Source: Ilex aquifolium | Lineage: Eukaryota; Streptophyta; Magnoliopsida; Aquifoliales; Aquifoliaceae | Assembly (NCBI GenBank): GCA_951799425.1 | Contig: OX637395.1 | Span: 640,501-704,500, forward strand | Direction of reading: 5' to 3' | Length of the DNA: 64,000 nt | Shown: one piece after another, positions 11,401 through 24,743 of the stretch | How the letters are laid out: each line of letters begins with the position of its first letter | How positions within the stretch are numbered: position 1 is the stretch's first letter | The notes under the pieces: model-generated | What the model saw: the letters and a program-made list of their open reading frames with translations, nothing else | Databases searched by the model: none | What the model was told of the DNA's origin: nothing | Position numbers and translations under genes: made by a program

Positions 11401-14400
11401 TGGCTGAGAAGTTTCAGGAAATAAAATGAGTAAGACAGAATCAAAGATGGTGATTTTTTTTTGTTTATTAATCATTTATTTGTTTAAAGTGACCAAACCT
11501 TGTTTCTCATTTTCTTCTCATTCGGAGAAAAAAAGAAAAGAAAATAGAGGAGGCAAAGGAGATACCTCTTGTCATGAAAGGAAATTCTTCATGTTTATGA
11601 GGAATTTTGTTTTACTTGGTGTAAGTAATAGAAACCACAAACTTATTTTACTATATTTGTTGGGTTGTCATTCTTGGCAACATAAATGTCACAGTTTACT
11701 ACTACCTGCTTGATTTGTGAAACTTCATAAGCTTCAAATCAGGATATTGTATATTAGTCATTATGGATTTATAGGATATTATTATGTTAGTCGTTATGGA
11801 TTTACCCCGCTGAATTAAAATCCTGGTCTCTTACTTGGAAACAATATTTCATCAGGTAAAATAATGTATCATTTTCTTGGATATTGTTTTTTATGTTTGG
11901 AGGTCTGTAATGTGAGATAATGTTAAAAAAGGATATTTTGTTGACTTTTCATGTTTCTAACCTTGCAGCCCAACTGTATAATTCTTGCAATTTCTCCTGC
12001 CAACCAAGATATTGCTACATCTGATGCCATCAAGATTTCTCGTGAAGTGGACCCCAAAGGCATGATGTTGTTCATTTTTCTCTTACCGCCTGCAGTTTTG
12101 TTATCCTTCAACCTGGTGCGAAAGAATTGGATTTCATGTGTGAAGGAAAGTTATGAAGTCGATTGCTTAAAAAATTATCTAATTAAGGAAAATCTAATAA
12201 TTTCATGGAATGTGTTTAGCAAAATTGCTTCTGGTTAAAGAAAGTTATCTAGTTTATTTGTTCAGTAAATATGTTCCAAGTTGATCACTTAAAAGAGTAA
12301 AACCGTTTGTTATTTCTTTTATGTTTTACATTTCTTTTTTATTATTTTAAAGAGGGGACCAGAGCTTCTCTAACTTTTGAGGTTATACACTTCTGGCCCT
12401 TTGATTTAACATGTTGACTAATTGAGTGATGACAATTATAGTCCTTGGTGCCTTGTCCTCAACCCTCAACCCTTTCTGATGATCTTCTGTTTTTCACAAT
12501 CATATTTTCAGGTGAGAGGACGTTTGGAGTTTTGACAAAGATTGATCTTATGGACAAGGGTACTGATGCTGTCGATGTAAGTTGGCTTATTTATGATGAA
12601 ACTAAATAATCTGATTGCAGTTCATCTTTGTTATGTAAATGTTTTGACCTAGGATGTGTCAGACACCATTTTTTAAGTGTTGGTGAAAGTGAAACTATTT
12701 TTTGAAATGAACTATTTTTTAAATATGTTTTTAAGTTTAAAAGATAGTGGATTCCAAACTGAGCATCCCGCCCACTAGCCTATAAATTGAGGCTCATTGC
12801 TGAAGAAAACAGTCTCTGAAAACTCTGGCCCAAAGTCTGCCCAAATTCTCCCAAAGCACCATTGATGACTAAACTCTGATATTGCTAGAATCATAAACTC
12901 CATTTGAACAGCAACAAAGACAACTAACCCTGCAGTTATTTATTGTTTTACACAAATTTTGGTGATCTCCTTGATGTCAAGCCTTTTGAATTGGAACATT
13001 GATCTCCTTGATCTCAGTTACTGGGTTGCATCCTGCAATTTTCTTGCACTGCACCCCTTTGTTTTGTTGACTTACAGGCCTCTCATAACTTCCTCTGAAC
13101 GTGTGTGTTTTCGTATTAGTATTTGTATGTCTTTATATTGTTTTAATTTTTTTTGTATAAAAATTTCCATTTTGGGAATGGCTCCTTAGACTGCAGAACT
13201 TTGGGTTTAGAGGGAAATTTTTTCCCAGTAAGGATAGTGACTTTTCCGCAATAGATCCAAATACAAGTAGTGGATTACGAGCCTTTCTAAATGATATGGG
13301 GAATTAGTGCATTTGCGACCTAAATGTTTATTTGTTTAGTTGTTTTTGGTTGATGTTATGAATTATAATATTGAAAAACTTACTTGGCAGCATCTTTTTA
13401 GAGAGAAAAACCCTCCCCTTTTTTGTGGTTAATTTTTCTCAAGGCAGGGAGTTTGTTTTGACATTATGTACTACTTAAGGTACATGACATATATATGAAG
13501 GGTCCTTGATGATCGAACTAAGTAAATGTAATCTCTACTAAGTTCAATAAAGTGTTTGAACCAGAATGCCAATGGGCATTAGCGAAGTGCAAATGAATGG
13601 GGAAACATCATCTGCAGGCTACTTGTCGCAGATGAGCAGGAGCTTAGCCACTTGAGGTGCTCACTTAAATGGAGGCTTTCCATCATTGAAGAAAGACTAG
13701 CCTCCTGGCTTCTTCCAAGAAAAATCTATTGACTTCAGCTATGAACTTTGCATTATCGACATGATGGCTAGTTTATAATCTTTTGAAAGTGCAGCTATAC
13801 ACACTGACAAATTGTATTTTTTTTTAAATCTATGTCAATTTCTTGATTGCATAGCTCGGGGCTCCTACTAATACTACCTTTTGCAAAATATTAAAAATAA
13901 AGAAAGGCACGTGCCCTATGTCCTCATTTCTTTTATACATCTTGGTTGATTTTCTGAGGATAAATGCCTTAATTTTTTTGTTTACTCTTTAGTTTCCATG
14001 CTCTCTCAGTCATATACTTGCCAGTATGTTTGTCAATATGTTTGCTAATGAAAGAATATCTCGAACTATAGTTCTGATTATCATGTGTTCCAGACAGGTC
14101 TTCTGTGCTCCTGCACTTATTGTACCCTCAGGGCCCCTCGCGGATTTCACGTTGTTGACATTTTACTTTAAAAAAATTTGACAGTGACAATATATGATGT
14201 TAGTTCATAACTAGCAATTTTATAAATTTTCCTATAAGTTGCTAATTTCTTAATTTGTAAATAATCATAAAATGTTGTTGTAGATAAAATTGAAGAGTAG
14301 TTGCAGTTGAGTTTTTATGCATTGAATTTTAAGGCTTTGCTTGGATATTTTAGTAGAAGATGGAAGGGACTTTATCATATTCATTATCTTGCAGATGTTG

Positions 14401-17400
14401 GAAGGACGATCATATAAGCTACAGTTTCCATGGATTGGTGTTGTAAATCGCTCTCAGGCTGATATTAACAAAAACACCGACATGATTGCTGCTCGGCGTA
14501 GAGAACGGGAGTATTTTGCTAACACTCCAGAGTACAGGCATCTTGCTCACAGGATGGGTTCTGAGCATCTAGGGAAAGTCCTATCCAAAGTAAGGATTTT
14601 TTGGTCTGAGACTATTTCTCTACTTGGGGTTTCAAGAGAAATATTGAACATAGTTTGTGGTTATTCATCTTATTTAACACGTGGGAGGGTCTGAATTGTA
14701 TTTGCCATTGCTAATTGTTTTAGTACATTGTAGGCAATTATTCTTAGAACTGGGTTTTAACCATGGTGATTGATTTCAGCTTGGCATTCTATCTGTTAAT
14801 TGTTTCAGCATCTGGAGACAGTGATCAAGTCTCGAATCCCAGGTCTTCAGTCACTTATTAACAAAACTATCATTGAGATAGAGACCGAGTTGAGCAGGCT
14901 TGGGAAGCCTATTGCAACTGATGCTGGAGTAAGTAAGCTTTTTGTTTTATGTTTTTCTTTCAAATTCTTTCTTTCTTCTGGTTTAATGTGTTATTTTTAG
15001 AGCCACAACATTTTTGTGGGAGTGACTCAATTATTACTTCTCATGCTAAATTTCTTTGGTTCTTTTCATCCTTTGTGTGCTGTTTGTCGGCCAGTTAACA
15101 GTTCACTTTGCTTTGGTGCTTTTCTAACTTTCATTTTATCTGGGGTATCAGAATGTTCATGCTCGCTCCTAAGTCGTATATGCAGTGTCCAGCATTTCTA
15201 ATGGGTCAACCCCCTCCCCTCCTTTTTGTTATTGCAGGGAAAATTGTACATGATAATGGAAATCTGCCGTGGTTTTGATGGAAACTTCAAAGAACATCTT
15301 GATGGCGTGTATGTAGTGCAAAGTTCTTCTTTATTATCCTATGCTAATATTTCACGATTTTCATGTCGGTTTCCTATCTAACCTGCAATTGTACTGATCA
15401 ATAAATTCTGCAGTCGACCAGGAGGTGATAAAATATACAATGTCTTTGATAATCAACTTCCTGCTGCATTGAAAAGGTTGCAGTTTGACAAGCAACTTGC
15501 AATGGACAATGTACGAAAGCTAATTACTGAGGCTGATGGGTATCAACCTCATCTGATAGCTCCTGAACAAGGATATCGCCGTCTCATTGAGTCTTCCTTA
15601 GTTACTATTAAAGGTCCTGCTGAGGCAGCTGTTGACACGGTATGCATTTGATTGTATGTCAGTTATTTTTTGCCCACATTGTCTACTATGTGGTGGGTAC
15701 TTCACAACTGGAAATGGTGTTGATTATTTTTCTGTTTTGCGGGTTGTGGGTCCATTTATTTTCTCTTACTTATTTTTACACATTTTCTCCCCTTTCAAAC
15801 TGAAGATCTGAGCAGAAGCTTTTTGAGCTCAGCTTGGTCAAATTTAAGATGAGGCTCTAGCTTGCTTAAACTTTGGTTCAATCAAATAGTTTAGAGTGGC
15901 CTAGTTAAGGATAGGTAATTTGATTAGAGTTGCCTAGTTAAGGCTAGCTTCACCTTGCACAAATTGGGTAATTGGTCTATAAACCTAATTGAATGGGCAG
16001 TGTTTTCTATTAAAACAAAATTTGGCTCATGGTGTCCAGGTGGGGAGGTTCTAGCCCCATTGAAGGTATCCAATTAAGTTGATTATGTGTAATGAGTAAT
16101 GACGCTTGCACTATTGCCACAAGGAAAAAGAAGGGAAGGAGAGGGGGGGGGGGGGGGGGGGGGGGGGGGGAGGGGGAGTGTTGACAAAAGGCTGGTACAA
16201 AGTTTGTTTCTTCATAGTTTTTACCACCCCCAATTGAACTCTTCCATTCATTGTCATTGGGGTGAGCAGGTGGCATCACTTGGACTAAAATGCGGTGTTA
16301 CAATGATTTCAGGTTCATGCTATATTGAAGGAACTGGTTCACAAGGCAATTAGTGAGACTGTGGTAAGTCCCTCGCCCTTTTCTATCAGTCTCTATTCTG
16401 AAATTTGCTTCTAATAACTACATCTTGCCATGGTAAGAAAAGACAGTGCAAGGCATAGTTTCAGGAACTATTGTTTAGGTTTTGTATTCAACACACCTAT
16501 GGTGTAGAACACCCTCATGGCTTGATTTCAATATGACTTGAAATACTGGGCCTTACAGTGCAACACCAAAAATGGCTTTTTTTATATCTAAAATAGTTTA
16601 TGATATCGGTGAAAAATGACAAGTGTGTTCTACTAAGTAATTGATTTTCATTATCAATGGAATGATTTTTATGCTGCTTGTGTAAAAATTTTGTTACTCC
16701 AACACATAAAAAGTGAACTTGTTTTGTATTGATGTTTGCCAAAGAAAAGAGTTTTCTTAAAAAAAATTATTTTCTTTTTTAGACAGTGATTTTTATGCTG
16801 TTCTAGACTGGCGTACGAAAAAGCAAACAGGTTTAGGTATGGTGTTTCATGTAAGCGGAATGTCAAACATGGCTTTGATGGCTGTCTCATTAAATGAAAT
16901 GTGTCGTCCTAATGCTTGGTCCCAGTCCCAGTGCCTCCCCAGTCTGACTTGCAAATGAAAGCTTCCTTCTGTTTCACGCAGGAGCTAAAGCAGTATCCCT
17001 CTCTTAGAGTGGAGGTTGGGAATGCAGCCATTGAATCATTGGACAGAATGAGGGATGAAAGCAAGAAAGCAACTCTGCAGCTAGTAGAAATGGAGTATAG
17101 TTACCTGACAGTTGATTTCTTCCGGAAACTTCCTCAAGATATTGAGAAGGGTGGGAATCCAACACATTCCATTTTTGATAGATATAATGATTCCTATCTT
17201 CGGCGAATTGGTAAGTAGCAAGCAGGACCTATATGTTTATTGTGATCTCCATTTCTGCATGCATATTTTTTGAAGATTTGAATTGGATTCAACTCTTTGA
17301 AGGATCTTGAATTCCTATTAATTTGCATTCTATATCCAACTCACACCTTTAATAGCAGGTTTTGTCCATTTTAAATGTGTTTGATGTTAATTAAAGTTCT

Positions 17401-17819
17401 CCATCTCTCTTTTTCTTTATGAATCAAACAGGGTCAAATGTCTTATCTTATGTCAATATGGTTTGCGGTAGTCTGAGGAACTCCATTCCAAAGTCCATTG
17501 TTTACTGTCAAGTGCGCGAGGCCAAGCGTAGCCTACTTGATCATTTCTTCACCGAGTTAGGTGCCAAAGAGGTGAGGATACAATCCACCCCACACATCAT
17601 AAATATAAAGGAAATGAAATAAAGGAAAGAGGAAACTAAGTAGAAAAGGATCTGGATTGTACTCATTTGCCTTTCTAAATTGTTGTGCAGGGTCGACATT
17701 TGGGTACATTGCTGGATGAGGATCCAGCAGTAATGCAGCGGCGTGTTTCTCTTGGGAAGCGGCTGGAATTATATAGAGCTGCCCAAGCGGAGATCGATTC
17801 AGTTGCCTGGTCTAAGTAG
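8492..17819 (+). CDS. DRP1A: Dynamin-related protein 1 (DRP1A/phragmoplastin-like), complete, 16 exons
   Basis: Exons: 8492-8620, 9458-9521, 9654-9758, 10028-10129, 10751-10801, 10944-11005, 11969-12059, 12512-12576, 14395-14589, 14809-14928, 15238-15308, 15414-15639, 16313-16363, 16982-17210, 17432-17571, 17691-17819. The product is 609 aa, matching the roughly 610 aa of plant DRP1A. The GTPase domain shows the P-loop GGQSSGKS (41-48), DLPG (141-144), TKID (210-213) and VNRSQ (240-244); the dynamin stalk and a C-terminal GTPase-effector region follow, ending in DSVAWSK. As usual for plant DRP1, no PH or proline-rich domain is present. DRP1 proteins polymerise on membranes at the cell plate and plasma membrane, in cytokinesis and clathrin-mediated endocytosis. 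The start is ATG 8492, matching the family N-terminus MENLIALVN. Intron 7 uses a GC donor (AAAG/GCATGA). The A subtype is inferred from similarity to remembered DRP1A; DRP1B-like is possible. Confidence 0.95.
16143..16170 (+). repeat. G28 homopolymer in DRP1 intron 12
   Basis: 28 consecutive G residues in an A/G-rich setting within the intron at 15640-16312, lying on the transcribed-sense strand. Confidence 0.95.
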
Positions 17820-18380
17820 ATGTGGAGAATGCATTTTTTCTCCTTCTCTTTCCTTTTATAGTACTTAATTGAATTAGTCATTGGAGGGCTCCAATTTTGA
17901 GATTTGATGCTCTTAATTCTTTCTACATTAATGTCGAGGCAAGTCCTAGTTGTTTATTGTGCCGAGTCTGTGTTTTGCAACTGTTCATTTAGCCTAGTCT
18001 ATCCTTAGTTGCAAAACGTCGATAGTAAAATCTGCTGTATTCCTTGTTCGCACTTTAAGCCACTTATTTGCCAGAATTTTCTGCTAATAGTCATATTTTA
18101 CACTAAATTAAGGCCAATACATATATATGTGTTTATTTCTTAGTTATATCTATTTAAACGATACTTTGTGAAAATCGGCCTTTACGGAATAAGAAAAGAG
18201 CTGAATAGAGCTGAGTATTGCTTACGTAGTAATTTCACCATGAATGAGTGTTGAAGACGTAAGGTCCAACATTATTTTGTTATGATTATGAATACATATT
18301 GCATAGGTCCAACCTTATTTTGTTATCTGTATAAAGTGGGCCCTGGTGTTCTATTGAGAGACATGATTATACCCCCTGGT

Positions 18381-18390
<10 letters not shown>

Positions 18391-18410
<20 letters not shown>
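18391..18410 (+). repeat. G20 homopolymer preceded by a T run
   Basis: A run of T immediately followed by 20 G in the intergenic region downstream of DRP1. Confidence 0.95.
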
Positions 18411-18411
<1 letters not shown>

Positions 18412-19685
18412 GTTGGGGTGGGTTATGCGGTTATGGTTGAGAGGCGGTGACGTTTAACTTGAGTTCAGATAGATCGGACTGTTGTACTCTAGGTGGGGGA
18501 TTTACTTGTTGAGATGTCTTCTACTTGAGCAAAAACAAAACAAGGTGGTTGCAAAGAAGAGGCGAGAGAATAACTCTTTGGACAATTAAAAGGATATTTT
18601 ACTGACATATATGTTTCAAATTAGAGGATTTTTATAGTCAATGGAAGATTATGAGTTATGAGTTTGGTTGAGAAATAATTTTATTGTATGGTAAGATATT
18701 GAAAACAATCAAGTAAATAAGTCGGATTAACATCGACTGATATTTGATGGAGATATCTAAGTTGGATTAAGATTAACGAATACTTTGATAAGAATTCTAT
18801 TTATTGAAGCCTATATAAATACAGGCTCCGGGGCAATCGTGTAAGGCCAACTTCCGTAAAAGAACAAAGCTAGCTGAGCTCCCATTCCTTTTCAAGCCCG
18901 GCATCTCTGCCTGTTGTTCTGTACGTCTCTCCAAAAACCCGGAAAGCGTCAGGTGCAAAGCCACCCTTGAAGATTCTACTTCCTGTCAAGTTAGAACTTC
19001 AATTGACCACCCTTGGATATGAATTCTCCAGCCTTAAGAGGCAAGGTGGCTGATATAATAGTTTTTGTTAATGAAGCAGACCTGCACATTGATGGAGCTA
19101 GCTGATAGCCCTTCATTTCATCCAAAATTGGGTGGAATATTGAAATCAGTATCCCAGTAATATGACTAACTTTCTGATTTATGGGAATTATCGAGCACAA
19201 TGAGGAATTTTGATTTATATAGGCGGTTGCTGGCTCCAAATAGTTGAGATAAAGGCTTAATTAAGTTGAATTGTATCGATGTCCACGCCTACCAATTTCA
19301 AGGTGCCATTTAAGCTAAAAATTTTGTCCTTAAAGCTTGCCTTTTTTGGCCAAACAGGGTACAATTTCTCTCAACTAAATACATAATTTGAAAAGAAAAA
19401 AAAAATCCGGAAATTGGACCATATTGGTGTTTGGTTTTTTTTTTTTCGGTCAGGGGTGTTTGGTCCAAGTGTATGGCATTTCAATTGAAATTTTTGATGG
19501 TAAATGGCATGCTATTACATGAAAACTTCAAATTTTTAGTGGACGAAAAATCTTGAAAATGAGTTAAGAGTTAACCTTTCCAACATGTAGTTAGATGTTC
19601 TAGTCAAATTTAGGGTAAATGCAATGGTCCTTTCTAACAAGGATACATGACTCCCATGGTCTATCGTCGTGATATTAACTATCAA

Positions 19686-19687
<2 letters not shown>

Positions 19688-19722
<35 letters not shown>
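19688..19722. repeat. (AT)n microsatellite
   Basis: About 17 AT units. It gives rise to spurious isoleucine-tyrosine ORFs on both strands. Confidence 0.9.
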
Positions 19723-19725
<3 letters not shown>

Positions 19726-20400
19726 TTAACAGAACTTACATATGTTTCAAACAATGCACTAAATTAGATTACTATTCCACTTTTATAGAATCGCCTTCCA
19801 ATAACCACAAAAAAAAAATGTCATCGAATTTTGTTAAAAAAATTACTCTTTTTTTTTTGGTCAAGGTAAACATATTCTTGGCTATCTTTTTTTTTTTTTT
19901 TTTTCCTTTTAACAAAATTGGTTTGGGGTGGGAGAGGGACCGTTAACTAGGGTGTGCTTGACCTTTATTTTTAACAATTTTATTTGGATAAAAAGCCCAA
20001 ATTTGGCAAAATTGGCTGGCAGTCATATCCCACAACATACATGATCTAAAACAAGAGGGGAGGAGGGTGCTAAGTTTATATACACCCTAATGTTGACTTG
20101 ACCGTTAACCCCAAATAGTAAATTATATTAAACAGATTCAAAAATTAGGTATGACAGAGTTAATTAGCTGGATGAGATTGTTATTTTTGGTTGAAGGATT
20201 TGGCGGGAACGATCATTACCCACCTTCTTCAACCCCCACCCTCACTATCAATATCATAACCTTCAAGCCCCAGAAACCATTATTATCAATACACTATCAG
20301 CAACCATTACCCTTTAATGCATTGACCTATAGTCTTTCTCTTTTTCTCTTACTTTTTCATTGTCTGTAATTAAAAACCCAAAATTTTCTTAATCCTTTCC

Positions 20401-23400
20401 ATGGAAGAATGTTTGAGTTTTAAAGTTTCATGGCTGGTGAGGTGGGCATTGTTATTTGTGGTGTTGAATAGTTTGTTGGCACCAAATGTATTGGCGGACG
20501 AAGAAGATGATGTTGGTACTTCGGCGTTTTGCAGTGTTGATCTCAGTACGCTCTTTCCTCCTCCATACTATAATTTATCGAACATGGTCTGTGCACCCCT
20601 TTGGAATTCATTTCTTCTACGAGTAAGTTTGATCCCATTCTACAATTTTACTGACTGTACTGCTGTTTCTCGAATCCATTCTTCGAATTAATGTACACCT
20701 ACATCTAGCTATATGGTATGATGTGTAAATACGTACATTAATCTGTCAAACATTAAAGATTAGGATACATAGGCCTGCAGGGTTGTATGGTTACGTACTT
20801 GGAGCTTGGACTATCCTTGTATTTGATGTCAAAAATAATTGAATCGTATGTTATTGTTTTTCTTGATCCATATCTTAATTGCAGTATTGTCCTTATGATT
20901 ATGAGGTGAAGTTGCAATTTTTTGTTGTTCCAAAAGTGGTTTCGTTCCTTTGTAGGTGTATTTCCTTCTTTGAGGTCAGCGAGCATCAATCTTTTTGTTA
21001 TTCCTATGATGGGTGAAAGGGAAATCATGCCTTATTATTTTGGTAGTGAGAAGAAATTGCATCCTTTGTGAAGGAAATTTAAGTGTATTGAAAGGAATAG
21101 TTTTGGAAAAGATTAGATAGTGTCAAAGATGAAATGAACAGACAACTTATCCCCCCCCCCCCCCCCGGCCGGGGGGGCGGCTCTTGGACTAGCAAGTTAA
21201 AGATGGGCTATGGGGCTTTGGCTAAACAATTTTGAAGGTTTGACAAATTTTGGCAAAAGGGGGTGATGTACATGGAGAGTTTTAAAACAAAATAAATTCC
21301 ACAGTGCATTTATTCATTCTTCCCTTAATGCACTAAAACAAAATAGTTGAATCATCATGGTATTTGTTTTAATTTGTAAACTGTAAAGAAATAGAAAAAA
21401 CTTATTAGATTTCTCGGAAATGGGTAGATTTAAGCAGAAATGTATTTTTGGCGAATACTGCAGTGTTATCGCATTGTTTTAAAGGATTGTAAATTAGTTG
21501 GTAAGTGATCATACTTGCATTTTCTGTTGCAGTACTCACTGAGCAAAGATAATGTTTTGACCATTGTGTTATCTACTATATATACCTCCGGATGGGTAGG
21601 AATGGGGTTTTCAAAAGATGGAAAGATGCTTAACTCAAGTGCTATGGTGGGATGGGTCGACGCAAATGGTCAACCAAGAATAAAGCAATACCATATAGGG
21701 GGCTTCACATCCTCGGAAATTAAGCCAGATAAAGGTGAACTGCCATTGACTGATGTTCCACCATATGCCACCATCTATGCGGCCACATTCTACTTGGCAT
21801 TCCAGATGAAGTTTGCAAGACCTCTCACCAAAAAACCAATTGTATTAGCTCTTGCAAGCAAATACCCGGAAAACCTCAGCATAAATCATCATGATGACAA
21901 AAAAACACTAAGATTTGACTTCTCTACAGGTTAGTTCATCTCCTCTTAGGTACTTTATAAACCCGATTCTCATAATATGATTTTTGTTGTGCCATGAGCA
22001 CATTCAGAATTGGTATGAGCTATCAGCTCAAGGACTATATCTTTTATTTGTCACCATCAGTGAGACATGTTATTGTGTTTTCTTAAGATCTTCAGCACAC
22101 AAATTTACAAGGTGAAGAAGGGAAACTGCTGTAATCCTCACTTTTTCAGTGTCTCTTGCCAGTCATTATTGCTAAGCTTTTGGACTTGTAACATACCACC
22201 ATGCTCACCAGCCAACGTATATGTTGCTCTCTCTCTGTGGGATCTGATTTGAGCAGTGATTTATCAAAAGGCGCATGATAGTAATTTGAACTTTTATACG
22301 GACTAACTATTAGGAATGTCCAGGTGTTCAGATTCTCGTGCTACAAATTTCGTTCTGCAATTGATGTAACTATTTTTCTCAGGTAAAATAGATTCTCCAC
22401 CTGCAATAAACAAAGATGCTAATTTAAAGAAGACCCATGGGCTGTTGGGTCTGCTTGGATGGGGTATACTTCTTCCTTGTGGGGCAATGGTTGCGAGACA
22501 CCTGAAGCATCGGGATCCCTTATGGTATTACCTTCACATAGCCATTCAATTTGTGGGATTTATGTTTGGGCTTGCTGCTGTGGTGGTTGGACTGTCACTC
22601 TATGAGAGCATGGATGCCAATGTACCAGAACACAGAGGCATTGGAATATTTGTTCTCGTACTAAGTATCCTCCAGGTTTGTTCTCATCTGATTGAATCTC
22701 TGCATCATATTGGTTTCAATGCAATATTTTGCTGAAAGGATTTGTAAGCCACCCTCCAGTTACCAGGAAGAGGGGGCAGTGTGAATCTATAAGCCAATTG
22801 TTTTAGGTCCTCTAATTTTAGGCACAGAGTGCAAACCCAATAAAAAATCGATATAGAAATAATGAGCTTGAGTTTAGCGTTAATAGATATGGATAATAAA
22901 CAAATGAACTTAATATGTTTCTCAAATATACGGGTTAACATAAATTCGACTAAATACGAAACAAATCTATTAAACACGACTTATATATAGTACAAATTTT
23001 ACTGCACAAGATTATAAATGGAACAAGTATAAATTGAGTTAATTCTGATACGACACAACTAAATGAATGTTTTTTTATTACCATTGTTTTTTCAATCTCG
23101 CCTATTTTTTAAGTAAATATTGAAAAGATGAGTGATCTCAACACACAATATATTATGTTAAATGAGACTTTTATCACATCCTGTCTTCTTAAAAATTCCA
23201 AACAATCTTTGGATGAGTTTTTTAATTTTAAGATCCCTTGAATGAATATTCTAGAGGATCCTAAAAAAGGGTTTCTTATTTAAACCTTCCTCAAGAAATA
23301 TTTTAAAATATATAAAGAATATAAGGATAAATATAAGAGAGACCTAAAATATTCTTATACACATTAGAAGATTAGATATTTACACAGAAGATTAAGAAAC

Positions 23401-24743
23401 ACCATAAATGTATAATATTTGACAATATCATAATCTTACATGATAAAACAAAAGACGAAGACTTTCATTTGCAAGAATCAAGCAATAAGTCTTAAGCTTA
23501 AATTTGATGTCTTTTTCGTATTTGTCAAAGTTTTTACTTAATTATTTTTTTTACGACACACAACAAACACACATAAAATAATCAAAAAATAAAGTAGGTT
23601 GGATTAGCTTACTATTTAAAATCCTACTGACTTTCATTATTTGGAAAATTATTTTGTTATATCAACAAATTTTAATTCTTTTTGTCTATATTTTTAACCA
23701 ATAGCAGAATTTATTACAATTTGGTCTACAAATTCAATTTTAATTAATGAAATTATATACAAAAAACTTGAATGGAAAAGCTGAATTTATATTTTTACAT
23801 CATTTAATATTTTCCCCTACGGTCGAGCCAGGGCCGGCCCAATAGTATTAAAAAAAAAGCATGGGCTTTAGGCCCCAAAATTTTAGAAGGCCCCATAATT
23901 ATAGATTCATAACTAGTCCACATAAAAAATTTGAATTCATAAAAATTTTAGGCCTTATAAAAAAGCCCCAAAAAATTGAAGTCCAATCAAAAAATTATAA
24001 TTTGAATAATTTGAGCCTACAATTTAATCCATAATATTAGAAACTCAAAAATCAAAAATTTTAAAAAAAAATAAAAAAAATCTTTCTCTCTCTCTTAAAA
24101 AACAAAAACAAATTATCGCATCCTCCTCTCTCACTTAAAAAAAATTAAAAATATTTTTAAAAAAAAAAAAATACTAAAAATAAAAAAGCCTCATTTGGTT
24201 TTACCGTTTTAGGCCTCAATTTAGCTTGAGCCACCCCTGGGTCGAGCCGCCCTTCTTTCTTACAATTGTGCTTGTTGTACCACTCAACAGTGTAGACACT
24301 ATTTTTACCTAGTTTTGCAAAATAATTTGAGTCAAGACTTTGTAGGGAATGAAATAAAGTTGTTGTTGAGTGTCTTCTCACTTACATATACTTTTTTCTT
24401 TAGTGTCATGCATGTCATAACATTCAATATGTTAACTTTTTTTTTTTTTTTTCATGTTCTTGACTATCAGGTCTTGGCATTCTTTCTACGACCCGATAAG
24501 GATAGCATGATCCGCAGATATTGGAATTGGTATCACAGTTGGTCTGGAAGGATTGCCCTCTTTTTCGGAACTGTGAATATAGTTTTGGGATTCCAAATTG
24601 GAGAAAGAGGGAGTGGATGGAAAATACAATTTGGATTTCTCCTCGGAACAGTTATGCTGACATCTATTATTTTAGAGGCCCTGTTGATATTGAAAAAGTC
24701 AGAGACACAAGTTCCACCTCCAGCCTTCCAACTCCCACACTAA
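20401..24743 (+). CDS. Cytochrome b561 and DOMON domain-containing protein (At3g61750-like), 4 exons
   Basis: Exons: 20401-20622, 21533-21929, 22383-22675, 24471-24743, giving 394 aa with all junctions in frame. The N-terminus has a signal peptide (hydrophobic stretch at about 10-32 ending near VLADEEDD). Residues about 42-205 form the DOMON domain (WVGMGFS, SSAMVGWVD), followed by a five-helix cytochrome b561 core from about 217. Four candidate haem-ligand histidines stand in KKTHGLLG, YYLHIAIQ, PEHRGIG and WYHSWSGR. These proteins pass electrons across the plasma membrane between cytosolic ascorbate and apoplastic acceptors, with the DOMON part outside the cell. The C-terminus is a short hydrophilic tail ending FQLPH. 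Intron 3 (1.8 kb) hosts an hAT-type insertion and intron 1 a C16/G7 homopolymer pair. The closest remembered relative is At3g61750; substrate and physiological acceptor are not readable from sequence. Confidence 0.92.
21151..21180. repeat. C16-GGCC-G7 homopolymer pair in intron 1
   Basis: 16 C residues, then GGCC, then 7 G, then CGG: a near-perfect GC-only palindrome inside intron 1 of the DOMON-b561 gene. Confidence 0.9.
22790..23110. repeat. Decayed dispersed repeat in intron 3
   Basis: AT-rich sequence with phrases such as aataaacaaatgaac, aaacacgac and gatacgacacaac. These recur, diverged, at about 44355-44760, so both may be relics of one repeat family. No boundaries could be set. Confidence 0.3.
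23829..24239. mobile_element. hAT-type non-autonomous element (411 bp) with perfect 8-bp target duplication
   Basis: The element starts CAGGGCCGGCCC and ends GAGCCACCCCTG; the imperfect terminal inverted repeat shares CAGGG..GGC. It is flanked by the identical octamer GGTCGAGC at 23821-23828 and 24240-24247, the 8-bp duplication expected of hAT transposition. The interior is A-rich with ggcccc and aggcct phrases and no ORF. It lies in intron 3 of the DOMON-b561 gene. Confidence 0.85.

Larger units (their letters stand above)
17820..20400. other. Intergenic region between DRP1 and the DOMON-b561 gene
   Basis: It holds the DRP1 3' untranslated region, a T11-G20 double homopolymer at about 18380-18410, a TATA-like ctatataaata near 18810 followed by a C-rich stretch with no ORF, T-rich tracts, an (AT)n microsatellite at about 19688-19722 and poly-T runs near 19850-19905. 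The last few hundred bases before 20401 should hold the promoter of the downstream gene; CT-rich sequence lies at 20333-20360. No gene is supported here. Confidence 0.6.

Noticed and set aside
16010..16060. Possible SINE head in DRP1 intron 12
   Set aside because: A-box-like and B-box-like words are only about 25 nt apart, too close for a tRNA-type promoter.
18991..19239. 82-aa minus-strand ORF in the DRP1/DOMON-b561 interval
   Set aside because: No recognisable domain, no splice partners and no promoter evidence.
19536..19946. Opposed ORFs with isoleucine-tyrosine runs
   Set aside because: Both come from the (AT)n microsatellite and poly-T tracts.
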